Source of the DNA: a virus
Strand: one strand, 5' to 3'
Virus record (IMG/VR): IMGVR_UViG_3300042453_002197
Coordinates: 1-64,000 of that record
Length of the DNA: 64,000 nt
Numbering within the stretch: the stretch's first letter is position 1; each line of letters starts with the position of its first letter. Below the pieces are notes generated by a model. The model saw only the letters and a program-made list of their open reading frames with translations. It searched no databases and had not been told where the DNA came from. The position numbers and the translations under genes are program-made. Below are positions 20,925-29,357 of this stretch, one piece after another.

Positions 20925-21662
20925 TCAAATTGGTTTTTCGCCAGTTAGTTTAGGAAGTGAAAACCAAAGTTTAAACCCTTTATAAAAACTTCCTCTATAC
21001 GATGCTGTTTTTAAACCTTCTCTGTTGATTTTATTATCTTTACACCATTTTGATAAATTTATTACTTCTAAAATTTCTCCGTTTTCTTTTATTATTTTAT
21101 GTTTTTTACTATTTTTGTGAATTTTAGGTTTATATTTATTTTCTATGCTTGTATCTTTGTCAATCTGTAATAAGTAATAATCGTCGTATGGGCGATTTTC
21201 TATATAAGCACAGTTCATTCCACTTCTAGATACTTTATTTTCTTCACACCACTTATTCAATGACAATATAATTGTATCAATATTCCTACTTGGACTTATT
21301 ATTCTCCATTGTTTTGAGTTTAATTCATCAGTTGTTTTTTTAATAGTTGGATCAAAAATTCCTACTTTATTTTTGTAATTATTGAGGCCTGCCACTCTTG
21401 CTAAATTTGCTCTTTTTTCTTTTCCTTCTGTCGTCCAAAATTTATGTCCAACACTTGCCCACAAAATGAAATCATTTTCATGAATTCTTGCATGTTCGTC
21501 GGCCGATATTGCTTTTAAATTATTTATCTCGTTATTTTCTGGATTTCCATCAATATGATGAATATGATAACTTATTCCATTTTCATCTTTCGGTATGTTA
21601 CCGTAATGCTCTTTCCATATTTTTCTGTAATTGACTTTTGCTTTTCTATGCTTTTTACTCAT
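20925..21662 (-). CDS. HNH homing endonuclease ending in a copy of its neighbour's C-terminus
   Basis: 245 aa from the ATG at 21662, in ATGA overlap with the gene upstream. HNH core YHIHHIDGNPENNEINNL ... ADEHARIH near residue 35-60. Repeated LSKWCKDNKINREGLKTA / LNKWCEENKVSRSGMNCA segments look like helix-turn-helix DNA-binding modules (NUMOD1-like). The last 16 residues, FKLWFSLPKLTGEKPI, match the C-terminus of the upstream 70-aa gene (FRLFFAKPWLTGETPI), so the insertion duplicated a gene end. Confidence 0.88.
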   Translation of the reverse strand: MSKKHRKAKVNYRKIWKEHYGNIPKDENGISYHIHHIDGNPENNEINNLKAISADEHARIHENDFILWASVGHKFWTTEGKEKRANLARVAGLNNYKNKVGIFDPTIKKTTDELNSKQWRIISPSRNIDTIILSLNKWCEENKVSRSGMNCAYIENRPYDDYYLLQIDKDTSIENKYKPKIHKNSKKHKIIKENGEILEVINLSKWCKDNKINREGLKTASYRGSFYKGFKLWFSLPKLTGEKPI

Positions 21663-21871
21663 ATCGGAGTCTCGCCTGTTAACCATGGCTTAGCAAAAAA
21701 TAACCGAAACCAGGCCTGATCCCCTGGTCTAATATCATGCTTACGCATTAACTGCGCTTTTTCTGTCCCAGTATAACTAATGTTTTCCGTTTGTCCTGGT
21801 TTATATTCTTGCCACTTAGGTCTATTAGAAATTCCAGCTAAGACTTTTAGTTCTTGTAATGAATCCATCAT
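21659..21871 (-). CDS. small conserved phage protein, host gene of HNH insertion
   Basis: 70 aa: MDSLQELKVLAGIS N-terminus, then a TEKAQLMRKHDIRPGDQAWF block and LTGETPI end. A short protein of this type is found near terminase genes in marine T4-like phages; its function is not known to me. ATGA overlap with both neighbours. Its C-terminus is duplicated at the end of the HNH gene. Confidence 0.75.
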   Translation of the reverse strand: MMDSLQELKVLAGISNRPKWQEYKPGQTENISYTGTEKAQLMRKHDIRPGDQAWFRLFFAKPWLTGETPI

Positions 21872-22251
21872 ACACCATAACGATTTTTCTTTTTACTAGC
21901 AACTGGACTTACTTTATTTGTTGACTTCATTTCCTGACTACGTAAATCGCCACCATTTAAATCTTCGTAATGTGAACCAACAGCACCATATGCTTGCTTT
22001 AACATTTTTTGTTCAATTTCAGTGTATGGAACCGCAATGTTGTTTCTTCCAGCCCATGATTCGGCATCTATCTCTGGGCGTAATGGTGAACTTCCATCAG
22101 AAGATGCTACCGCCATCATTACTCTATTAAGTTCGTATATTCTATCAGCAAAACGTTTATCTCTGAATTTATTAAGTCCTGCACTTGCTTGTTGATATCT
22201 ACGAGGTGCATTGCCTACATGTTGTTCAGAGATGATTTCTTTTATTTTCAT
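21868..22251 (-). CDS. small protein with capsid-targeting-like N-terminus
   Basis: 127 aa. I start it at ATG 22251, 4 nt after the upstream stop; the longer frame would overlap a real gene. N-terminus MKIKEIISEQ resembles T4 capsid-targeting sequences, with I-S-E before Q as a possible gp21-type cut. The rest is helical, with RYQQASAGLNKFRDKRFADR. Probably a head-associated protein; not proven. Confidence 0.7.
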   Translation of the reverse strand: MKIKEIISEQHVGNAPRRYQQASAGLNKFRDKRFADRIYELNRVMMAVASSDGSSPLRPEIDAESWAGRNNIAVPYTEIEQKMLKQAYGAVGSHYEDLNGGDLRSQEMKSTNKVSPVASKKKNRYGV

Positions 22252-22255
22252 TTCT

Positions 22256-22960
22256 TTACCATTTCCTGCAAGACCAATATCTAGCTTTCCATCTTGGCCC
22301 AGGAGTCTCACAACGGTGTCTTGCTCTAAAACTTTTTCTACGAGCAGGATTTGATTTTTTAATTCGCATGTTAGGATCGCCAAAATTAACTTTGACTACA
22401 TTACCCTTTGGTCCCTTGACATAAACTTTGAATTTTTTAACATCGCCGCGTGTAGGTTTACCTAAAGAGACTTTATTGCCTCTATACTCTGCCTCTGTTA
22501 CTACTGGTGGCTTAATGTCATTTTTATCGTCGTCAGTTGTAGTAAATTCATCGGTAATTCTGTCTGTCAAAACATCTATTATTTTATTGTAGTCAACATC
22601 AGGATTTAAATCATAATCCATTATTACTTCATCAAACATGTCTTGAAGTCTAGAAGAAACATATCTTTCTTCTCCCGTAGCAGGATTATTCATTACATCG
22701 GTAATACCACGAGTGCCGTCCGCTAACTGTCGAAATATCATATCTACATCACGCATTCTACTTTCAGTAAATATGAACTTAGTGTCCAGCAATCCATTTG
22801 TTTTAAAAAGATTGAACACAGCAGAATCAGATTCAACTATAACACCGTCTGGCATAAATCCTATGATGCCAGTTTCAATTAGAATATTTCCCAATTCAAT
22901 ATCAAAACTGTCACCTAAACTAGGAACATTTTCTGACAATAAAATTTCTTTTATTTTCAT
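22256..22960 (-). CDS. head-associated candidate with basic Cys/Trp C-terminus
   Basis: 234 aa. N-terminus MKIKEILLSEN (possible cleavage after L-S-E). Acidic middle. The C-terminal segment ARRKSFRARHRCETPGPRWK...YWSCRKW is strongly basic with two Cys; I recall similar tails as a recurring signature in marine T4-like phages, usually unannotated. May bind DNA inside the head. Overlaps the upstream gene by one codon. Confidence 0.75.
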   Translation of the reverse strand: MKIKEILLSENVPSLGDSFDIELGNILIETGIIGFMPDGVIVESDSAVFNLFKTNGLLDTKFIFTESRMRDVDMIFRQLADGTRGITDVMNNPATGEERYVSSRLQDMFDEVIMDYDLNPDVDYNKIIDVLTDRITDEFTTTDDDKNDIKPPVVTEAEYRGNKVSLGKPTRGDVKKFKVYVKGPKGNVVKVNFGDPNMRIKKSNPARRKSFRARHRCETPGPRWKARYWSCRKW

Positions 22961-24933
22961 TTTACTTTTTTAATACTTTCGTATTCCTTCATTAGTTTTA
23001 ATGTCATACTTTCTTTCATAGCTATCGGATTATCTGCAAATTGATATCCATGAGGAGTCATCTTTTTTTCTTTTCCAGCTACTTCTCCATCACCACCTTT
23101 TAATTGTGTTTGTATTGGTAATACCTCTTCTTCTGGAGTAGTATTTGCTTCGTATCTATCATCTTTTTCCTCTGACATTTTTTCAATGTCAGTGTCCTCA
23201 CTACCATCTGCATGCAATCCAGCCATTTTTAACATTTTCATAAGTTCAACTGCTGAATCTCCATCTGCTGTGATCGTTACGCTTTTATTGCCATCAGTAC
23301 TCATATTAGTGTTAATACTCATGCGTCCTTCAGCATCGTTCATATATTGACCACTTATAGGACTCATTCCGCACTCAGCGATTTCGGCTTCTGAAATGGA
23401 ATTTTTTATACCTGCCAAATTTAACATTTCTGCTAGTCCAGTATCAGTAGTGTCAACTTCTGCTTTCTTTTGTGATTTAACGGGCTTAGCTGGTTTTGTA
23501 GGAGGAGGAGCACTTCCACCATCTATATTTTGTGGTACAGGCACGCCAACTTCACCCTTTTTGGGTGGGTCTGCTGTCCAAACACCACCTTTATAGGTTC
23601 CTACAACTGGTTTGTTAGCAGGCTTGGTAGTTGCTTGTTCAAAAGACATGCCTTCATTTATTTTTTTTTTGCTTGGTGCTACATTTTCCATAACTGTATT
23701 ATGAATATTCCACATAGTAATTAGTGTGCTATTCACATCACCATCAAAATGTTCATAAATCTTTTTAGCCAATGAGCGTGGGAAATTTGGCGGAATTGGT
23801 GATCGGCCTTCCGCCACACCTTGCTTTTTAAATGCTTTTACCCCAGGAAACTCTTTGGCGGGATCATATTGGGTATGTCCACGTGGCTTTTTGGCTGGAA
23901 TATCTTTTAGTGAAACATATAAATCTTCTGGCTTAACTGGTTTGTTGCTTGCCGGGATCTTCTTATTTTTTGAGCCTTCCGCCACACCTTGCTCTACACT
24001 TTCATCTTTCATTTTGTGCTTGACGCTAGCTTTACCAGGTAATGTTTTTGGCTTACTACCAACAATCCAACGTTGCAATGTATCAGTATCCCACTTTTTA
24101 ACTTCACCGGTATCGCTATCAGCACCTTTTTTAGGACGACCACGGCCGCGTTTCACCGCTGGTTCAGCTTTCTTTTCATCGTCATCCTTGTCTGGATCAG
24201 TTTCCGGATTGTAACCACCATAACGTCCTGGTTTAGCTTTATGTATTGTACCAGTTTTAGTTTCTTTTTTCTCTTCTTTAACTGTTTCCATATCTCCATC
24301 ACCATCAAGATCAGCTTTCTTTAATCCTTTGGCGCGAGCTTTAGCTAGATTACCAGTAAATTTATTACCTTCTTCCATATCATCTTCTTTAACTGCCGGT
24401 TCTTGTGCGTTTTGTTTAAGAGCGTTATTAATAACGTTAGAATCTGTTTTTACATAAGGCTGTTGAGATGGAATATTTAATCCAGGAAATCCGCCAGATG
24501 GACGTTTTATAAATGTTTGTGTTGGTTTACCAGTTGAATCTCTGGGAACAGTATCACTGTAATTGGATTGCTGTTGATTCGACGGGCGAATACTGCTCGA
24601 AAAGGGACCATGAAATTCACCTGTTTCCGGATCTGTCCATGTTCTTTCAGATAACCTAGCATTCTCGCCTAACTTTTTACCGGCCGCTGCCGCTTTTTGG
24701 AATTTTTCTTTGCCATACTTTTTACGACCTATACTAGCAGCAACTGCTTCAGGATCTCTAGCTCCACTTTTTTTAGCAGATGCAACAACTTTGTCAAAAC
24801 CCATGTATTTTTCACTCAACACTTGATTCATAGTAGATTCAAGTAGTGTAGCATTTTTGGGTTCTTGTGTTGGTTTATCAATGCTTTCTACAGCATTTAG
24901 TTTTTTCATGATATCGTATATATTGTTACTCAT
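22957..24933 (-). CDS. large low-complexity head/scaffold-like candidate
   Basis: 658 aa, rich in Lys, Pro, Gly, Asp and Glu, mostly disordered-looking. Contains an AT-hook-like VKRGRGRPKK, a DGDGDMETV acidic loop, and two copies of QGVAEG embedded in the repeated DNA word at 23808-23826 and 23978-23996. Upstream SD is weak. Likely structural or DNA-binding in the prohead, but no firm family assignment. Confidence 0.7.
   Translation of the reverse strand: MSNNIYDIMKKLNAVESIDKPTQEPKNATLLESTMNQVLSEKYMGFDKVVASAKKSGARDPEAVAASIGRKKYGKEKFQKAAAAGKKLGENARLSERTWTDPETGEFHGPFSSSIRPSNQQQSNYSDTVPRDSTGKPTQTFIKRPSGGFPGLNIPSQQPYVKTDSNVINNALKQNAQEPAVKEDDMEEGNKFTGNLAKARAKGLKKADLDGDGDMETVKEEKKETKTGTIHKAKPGRYGGYNPETDPDKDDDEKKAEPAVKRGRGRPKKGADSDTGEVKKWDTDTLQRWIVGSKPKTLPGKASVKHKMKDESVEQGVAEGSKNKKIPASNKPVKPEDLYVSLKDIPAKKPRGHTQYDPAKEFPGVKAFKKQGVAEGRSPIPPNFPRSLAKKIYEHFDGDVNSTLITMWNIHNTVMENVAPSKKKINEGMSFEQATTKPANKPVVGTYKGGVWTADPPKKGEVGVPVPQNIDGGSAPPPTKPAKPVKSQKKAEVDTTDTGLAEMLNLAGIKNSISEAEIAECGMSPISGQYMNDAEGRMSINTNMSTDGNKSVTITADGDSAVELMKMLKMAGLHADGSEDTDIEKMSEEKDDRYEANTTPEEEVLPIQTQLKGGDGEVAGKEKKMTPHGYQFADNPIAMKESMTLKLMKEYESIKKVK
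23808..23996. repeat. 19-bp exact direct repeat inside coding sequence
   Basis: The word CCTTCCGCCACACCTTGCT occurs twice (about 23808 and 23978), encoding QGVAEG in the same frame. Flanking residues differ. Confidence 0.8.
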
Positions 24934-24949
24934 GGTAGGTCTTTCCGAG

Positions 24950-25549
24950 TTATTTCTTTAAAGAAGGCAATTTTGGCTTATGTGATCCTAATGGACTTAT
25001 TTTTCCAACAGGCACATCGTTAGTTGTTTGTGGGTTTTTAGTTTTACCACCAGCAATTTGACTATACTCATATTTTCTAGTCTCTTCAAGTTCCTTAATT
25101 AGTTCAGGAATTCTAGCGTCACCAACTAGATTTGCTGGGACTTTTTCAGCTTTCATTTCATCCTGTAACAATACACTTTGTTTACTGTCACCTAGATTAC
25201 TCTTTTCTAAGCCACTAGCTACTGCTTCATAAGGACTGTGAGCTGGAGTTACTTTAACCATCGCTAAACTTAAACCACAACGTTCAGCGATTAGCGTCCT
25301 AACTTGTTCGTCATTACATGGATAATGTAAACTGACATCAAATATGTTTATTTCAACAGGTCCTAAACTTGGAAATTCAGGAGTTTCCTGTATTGGTAAT
25401 CTCTTTGGCTTGCTCACAGATGATACTTTATAAGCCTCTAAAACTGACTTTATTTTACCCATCATGTCATCTGGCAATTCGCAAGCAAGTCGCACCTTAA
25501 AATCGTAGGTGTGATGACTTTCTGTTAAATATGCTTTAAAACTCTTCAT
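24950..25549 (-). CDS. conserved head-associated candidate
   Basis: 199 aa. N-terminus MKSFKAYLTESHHTYDFKV has a capsid-targeting look (L-T-E before S). Body with SVSKPKRLPIQETPEFPSLG and NDEQVRTLIAERCGL, and C-terminal ISPLGSHKPKLPS. I recognise this pattern from marine T4-like phages, where it is annotated as hypothetical. AGGAA ribosome site; TATAAATA at 25568-25575. Confidence 0.75.
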   Translation of the reverse strand: MKSFKAYLTESHHTYDFKVRLACELPDDMMGKIKSVLEAYKVSSVSKPKRLPIQETPEFPSLGPVEINIFDVSLHYPCNDEQVRTLIAERCGLSLAMVKVTPAHSPYEAVASGLEKSNLGDSKQSVLLQDEMKAEKVPANLVGDARIPELIKELEETRKYEYSQIAGGKTKNPQTTNDVPVGKISPLGSHKPKLPSLKK

Positions 25550-25567
25550 AGTAATTCCTATATGTAA

Positions 25568-25575
25568 TATTTATA
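25568..25575 (-). promoter_or_regulatory. late promoter box TATAAATA
   Basis: On minus, 18 nt before the ATG at 25549, leaving room for the AGGAA ribosome site. Confidence 0.65.
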
Positions 25576-25587
25576 CAAAAAGCAATT

Positions 25588-26058
25588 TTATGTGGTTGTT
25601 TTACCAAGAATTGCCGCCAATAGACTATTTCTATCCATTATTTTACTTTCACCCTCAACTGGGAAATTGCCTTCGTCTTTATATTGCTTATCAATCTTTT
25701 GTTTTTTCAACTGTAGATCAATCATACGTAGTTTTTTATCTAATTTAGCCTGCTTAGCAGTTATAGCATGACCTAACAATACTCCAGCCGTTTGAAACAC
25801 TGTTCCACTGAATCTAGCTTCCATGTTCATACCAAGATCCATCAAGTCATTAAATTTTTCTTTAGCTAAATTTGCTAACTCATCCATTTCAGCTTCGGTG
25901 ACATCTAAACCTCTAACAAGCGGCAATGCCGCGTCAATTTTATCTATAGCAGTATCTATTTCTTCTATAAGAACTTTGTTTTCTTCTATGATTGCTGCTG
26001 TTTCAGTCGCCGTATTTTCTGACGATAAATTGAATAATTCTTCCAGTTTCTTAGTAAT
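25588..26058 (-). CDS. 16: terminase small subunit gp16, apparent ATT start
   Basis: 156 aa if initiated at ATT 26058, 7 nt after AGGAG (26066-26070). The frame continues upstream of the first Met (25926) with ITKKLEELFNLSSENTA and IDKIDAALPLVRGL, which fit the usual N-terminus of gp16 in these phages. The body EARFSGTVFQTAGVLLGHAI and AKQAKLDKKLRMIDLQLKK is typical. It recognises DNA and regulates gp17. No ATG/GTG/TTG in the right place was found. Confidence 0.82.
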   Translation of the reverse strand: MTKKLEELFNLSSENTATETAAIIEENKVLIEEIDTAIDKIDAALPLVRGLDVTEAEMDELANLAKEKFNDLMDLGMNMEARFSGTVFQTAGVLLGHAITAKQAKLDKKLRMIDLQLKKQKIDKQYKDEGNFPVEGESKIMDRNSLLAAILGKTTT

Positions 26059-26073
26059 TTTGATTCTCCTAGA

Positions 26074-26508
26074 TTAACGCTTTTTGCCTTGATGAAAAAT
26101 ATCAGATTCATTTACTACACGAAATGTTAGTCCTTGTGTCGCACAAAATTTTCTAGCTGCATCCCATTTATATGCATTTAATGCTACCATTGCTTTATCA
26201 CGTTTACTTTTTGCTGATTCCATAAAAGTTTCTTTGGTTGGCTTTATTTCAACAACTTCGCCGTGTTTTTGTCCATTCTTATCAACGTATACAATTAAGA
26301 AGTCAGGCACATATATAGTATTTTTTCCCGTAAATGGATTTCTGTAATTTATATGTAGGGCTTCACTTGCCCATTGTTGAATATTGGGATTGTTATCACA
26401 AAAATTCATCATGGCTAATTCCCAAGATGATCTATAATGAGGTTGTTTATTGCCCACATATTTTTGTGGATTTTTCATTTCATAAAAACCATTTGCATAT
26501 TTTGCCAT
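26074..26508 (-). CDS. 4: head completion protein gp4
   Basis: 144 aa, typical size. YRSSWELAMMNFCDNNPNIQ, HINYRNPFTGKNTIYVPDFL and VVEIKP match the gp4 (gp50) family with a restriction-endonuclease-like core (E, PDF, E-x-K). Needed to finish DNA-filled heads. One base separates it from the upstream gene. Confidence 0.9.
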   Translation of the reverse strand: MAKYANGFYEMKNPQKYVGNKQPHYRSSWELAMMNFCDNNPNIQQWASEALHINYRNPFTGKNTIYVPDFLIVYVDKNGQKHGEVVEIKPTKETFMESAKSKRDKAMVALNAYKWDAARKFCATQGLTFRVVNESDIFHQGKKR

Positions 26509-26509
26509 G

Positions 26510-26839
26510 TTAGTTAATTATACTCCGTGTAACGAATTGATTTTGTTTTGGTTGTATTTTTACTCCTAGATAACTCGTATTGGCTCTACTAGAATTAAGA
26601 TATAATGCAAGTATTGGACTTAACTCAGAAGTTTTTAGATTAACAAACGTATTCAATACTGATAATGGATCTATATTTTGTGCAGTGGCTGTATCTATAA
26701 TAGATTGTACTAATTGTTTGGCTGTTTCCAAGTTTCCAGTTTGTTGTTCAAAATAACTCAAGATAGCATCATTTACATCCTGATTTATCTGAGCTTTAGG
26801 ATCAAAATAAGTATTAAAATATTGTTGTGTGTTTATCAT
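26510..26839 (-). CDS. small virion protein candidate
   Basis: 109 aa from ATG 26839, ATGA overlap with the large tail-tube-like gene. All-helical N-terminal part (FEQQTGNLETAKQLVQSIID) and a short beta C-terminus (GVKIQPKQNQFVTRSI). Position between a tail-tube-like gene and gp4 suggests a structural or baseplate role. Family not recognised. Confidence 0.7.
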   Translation of the reverse strand: MINTQQYFNTYFDPKAQINQDVNDAILSYFEQQTGNLETAKQLVQSIIDTATAQNIDPLSVLNTFVNLKTSELSPILALYLNSSRANTSYLGVKIQPKQNQFVTRSIIN

Positions 26840-29295
26840 AGCCAATAAAAGTCACTATCAAAATCAAATCCATCATCAATACCAGAAGCAAATCCATCAC
26901 TGATACCAGAATCAAATAATCCTCCAGGCACTTCACCTGGAGCGAAATCAATACCTAAATCATCGCCGTAAATTGAATTATATAAAGCTTGTTGATCGCC
27001 TAGTGAAAGTGCATCCCATGATTCGTCAGTAAGAGCAGTTGGAATAAATGTAGTATCGCCTGCAGAAGTTAAATATTGTCCTGATCCATCTAAAATTGGG
27101 TTACCACTACCATCTGTCCATATAGATCCATATTCTGCACCTAATGATGGTCCAGCAACATCAATGTTTTTACCGAACGGATTATTAAAGAAACCTTTTA
27201 ATCCAACATCACTGGTTCCTTTATTAAATATAACATTTCCAGCCGCATCTTCGTATAAAGTGTCACCATTTTTATAAAGATAATTTATACCACCACCAGG
27301 TTCAAAAGTTGTACTTACTAAGTTATCGTATGGCGCACTTGCATTATAACCACCTAATCCTGTCCAACTACCTACCACATTTTTTATTGAGCCTGTAAAA
27401 TTATCTATACCTTGTCGAATTTCACCAGTAAGTTTATCCACAATTGGAGTAATACCGCCTGATATTGCGTTACCAATCTGATTACCTGTCCGAGTTGCAA
27501 TTTCTGTTGTTAATGCTCTTCCAATTAAACCGCCTACCACTGCACCACCAGCGCCAAATCTACTACCCAACAATGTTCCCGCTGCCCCACCCAAATCAAC
27601 TATTCTAGCAGTAGCTATTCCACCAACGGCAGAAACAACATTATTTGTTGTATTGGTAATTATCTGTGTTGCTGTAGTAGGAACTGTTTGTCCTTGTACT
27701 ATTTGAGTTCTTGTATCAATTGGTGCAATGTTTATTAAATCTGGAGTTCCTAACTCTCTTCTTACATCGGACGCAGACAATGTATCCAGAATATTACCTG
27801 TTTGTTCATCAAAAGTCACGATTGTTCCATCTTGATACGTTGCTACTATAACATCTCTACCAGATGCATCCGTTGTTAATTGCGAATATTTTAAATTCAA
27901 ACTCGCATCTGTTGGATCATATGATCTAGATGAACTACCGGAAACTGTAAATTGATTGATAGTATTTCCGCCACTATCGACCACATACGCTGTAGATGTA
28001 CCAGTAGGAGGCATCATTGAACTTGAATTAATTGAAATTGCACTTGTAATTCCAGAAACGTCATAAACTCTAGTCCATTCTCCGCTAGTAGGTGATGTAG
28101 CACCTGCGATACCTCTACTTACTGCTGCTCCTAATTGTATACCCAGTTGCTGACTTGCGTTTATTGATGCTCCTGTAAGTATTCCAGCAAATGTTCCATC
28201 TGCTAATGTAACAAGATTAGAAGATCCACCATCAGCATATGATGGTGTGGCATTAAAAGAATTAGTAAATACTCTAGAAGTATTAGTTGTATTAGTTGGA
28301 AAAGACGTAGAACCATTTATTACATCGTTAATAACAGATGTGCCTACAGCAGCTATACTCGCGGCGGCAGCACCTTTTAAATTAGCATTTTTTAAATTTT
28401 GATAAGTTCTAAAAGCAGTCAATAAGCTACCTAAAGGACCTCCAGCACCTTGGGATCCATCTGGCTTACGTAAATCTTTTGGCGCACTGTCAATTAAATT
28501 CAGTGCGCCTACGGCGTCGATATCTCCTAAAAAATCTCCAGCAATAGGACTTTTTTGATTATCATAATGCAATAGACTAAATCCATCTACATTAACAGGA
28601 TTTATAAACCCAGTAAAATACTTCACAGTCTCATAAGAAACTGTCATTGAATTTTCCATTATACCCGTATTTGACGATGCATCGTGTCTGCCATGTCTCC
28701 ATGAATTAATAATTGGATTCACTAAGTAATATTCGGTGAATTTTTTATTATGCAAACTGAATATTCTTATGCTCTTGAGAAAAGTTGCAGTTGATTTATT
28801 TCTTGGAGAATATCCCCATCCTGACAAATTACGTCTAGTATATTTTGATGGCACACCGTAACTTGCGGCAGTATAATCACTATCTCTAAAATAGTAAGTG
28901 TAGTAATCATTCCAAAAATTGGTGATTACGTTAGCAGTATCATCATGAAATACTACACTTATTGGATCGTATGTAATATTTGTTTGAACTATGTTTTTGC
29001 GATTATAGGCGTTTAATGTTTTTACCCCAATACTAAATTTTGGTAGTTCAATATCTTTAACTAAAAGACCATTTTCCAATCTTTGATATCTATTAGCGAA
29101 TTCTAAAGTATTATTTAATAATCCACTTCCTAACTCAGTTTGGGATGGATCAATTTCAAATACCACATAATATAAAAAAGTTTGTTTAGGAGCTAATCTA
29201 AATGTATCCGCTACAAATAATTTAGTTGCGTGTTTATATGGCTGAGTATACTCGCCAGGTGACAATGTTTTAAGATTTGAACTGTATAAGGACAT
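26836..29295 (-). CDS. large virion protein with tail-tube-like N-terminal domain
   Basis: 819 aa from ATG 29295. Residues 1-260 (ELPKFSIGVKTLNAYNRKNI, YDPISVVFHDD, NDYYTYYFRDSDY) resemble gp19/gp54-type tube folds. Middle part Ser/Thr/Gly rich with a glycine-alanine hydrophobic stretch (about 500-545). C-terminal repeats rich in Gly, Asp and Ser. Possibly a baseplate-tube junction or tape-associated component. GATAAATA 5 nt upstream, no ribosome site. Confidence 0.7.
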   Translation of the reverse strand: MSLYSSNLKTLSPGEYTQPYKHATKLFVADTFRLAPKQTFLYYVVFEIDPSQTELGSGLLNNTLEFANRYQRLENGLLVKDIELPKFSIGVKTLNAYNRKNIVQTNITYDPISVVFHDDTANVITNFWNDYYTYYFRDSDYTAASYGVPSKYTRRNLSGWGYSPRNKSTATFLKSIRIFSLHNKKFTEYYLVNPIINSWRHGRHDASSNTGIMENSMTVSYETVKYFTGFINPVNVDGFSLLHYDNQKSPIAGDFLGDIDAVGALNLIDSAPKDLRKPDGSQGAGGPLGSLLTAFRTYQNLKNANLKGAAAASIAAVGTSVINDVINGSTSFPTNTTNTSRVFTNSFNATPSYADGGSSNLVTLADGTFAGILTGASINASQQLGIQLGAAVSRGIAGATSPTSGEWTRVYDVSGITSAISINSSSMMPPTGTSTAYVVDSGGNTINQFTVSGSSSRSYDPTDASLNLKYSQLTTDASGRDVIVATYQDGTIVTFDEQTGNILDTLSASDVRRELGTPDLINIAPIDTRTQIVQGQTVPTTATQIITNTTNNVVSAVGGIATARIVDLGGAAGTLLGSRFGAGGAVVGGLIGRALTTEIATRTGNQIGNAISGGITPIVDKLTGEIRQGIDNFTGSIKNVVGSWTGLGGYNASAPYDNLVSTTFEPGGGINYLYKNGDTLYEDAAGNVIFNKGTSDVGLKGFFNNPFGKNIDVAGPSLGAEYGSIWTDGSGNPILDGSGQYLTSAGDTTFIPTALTDESWDALSLGDQQALYNSIYGDDLGIDFAPGEVPGGLFDSGISDGFASGIDDGFDFDSDFYWL

Positions 29296-29300
29296 AATAT

Positions 29301-29308
29301 TATTTATC
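29301..29308 (-). promoter_or_regulatory. late promoter box GATAAATA
   Basis: 5 nt before ATG 29295 and directly downstream of the gp19 terminator. Confidence 0.6.
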
Positions 29309-29312
29309 AATT

Positions 29313-29339
29313 AAAAAGGCCCAAATTTTGGGCCTTTTT
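29313..29339. terminator. bidirectional terminator after gp19
   Basis: AAAAAGGCCCAAA/TTTGGGCCTTTTT: 13-bp near-perfect palindrome ending in T runs on both strands. Confidence 0.9.
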
Positions 29340-29357
29340 GTTAAAATAAAAACATTA

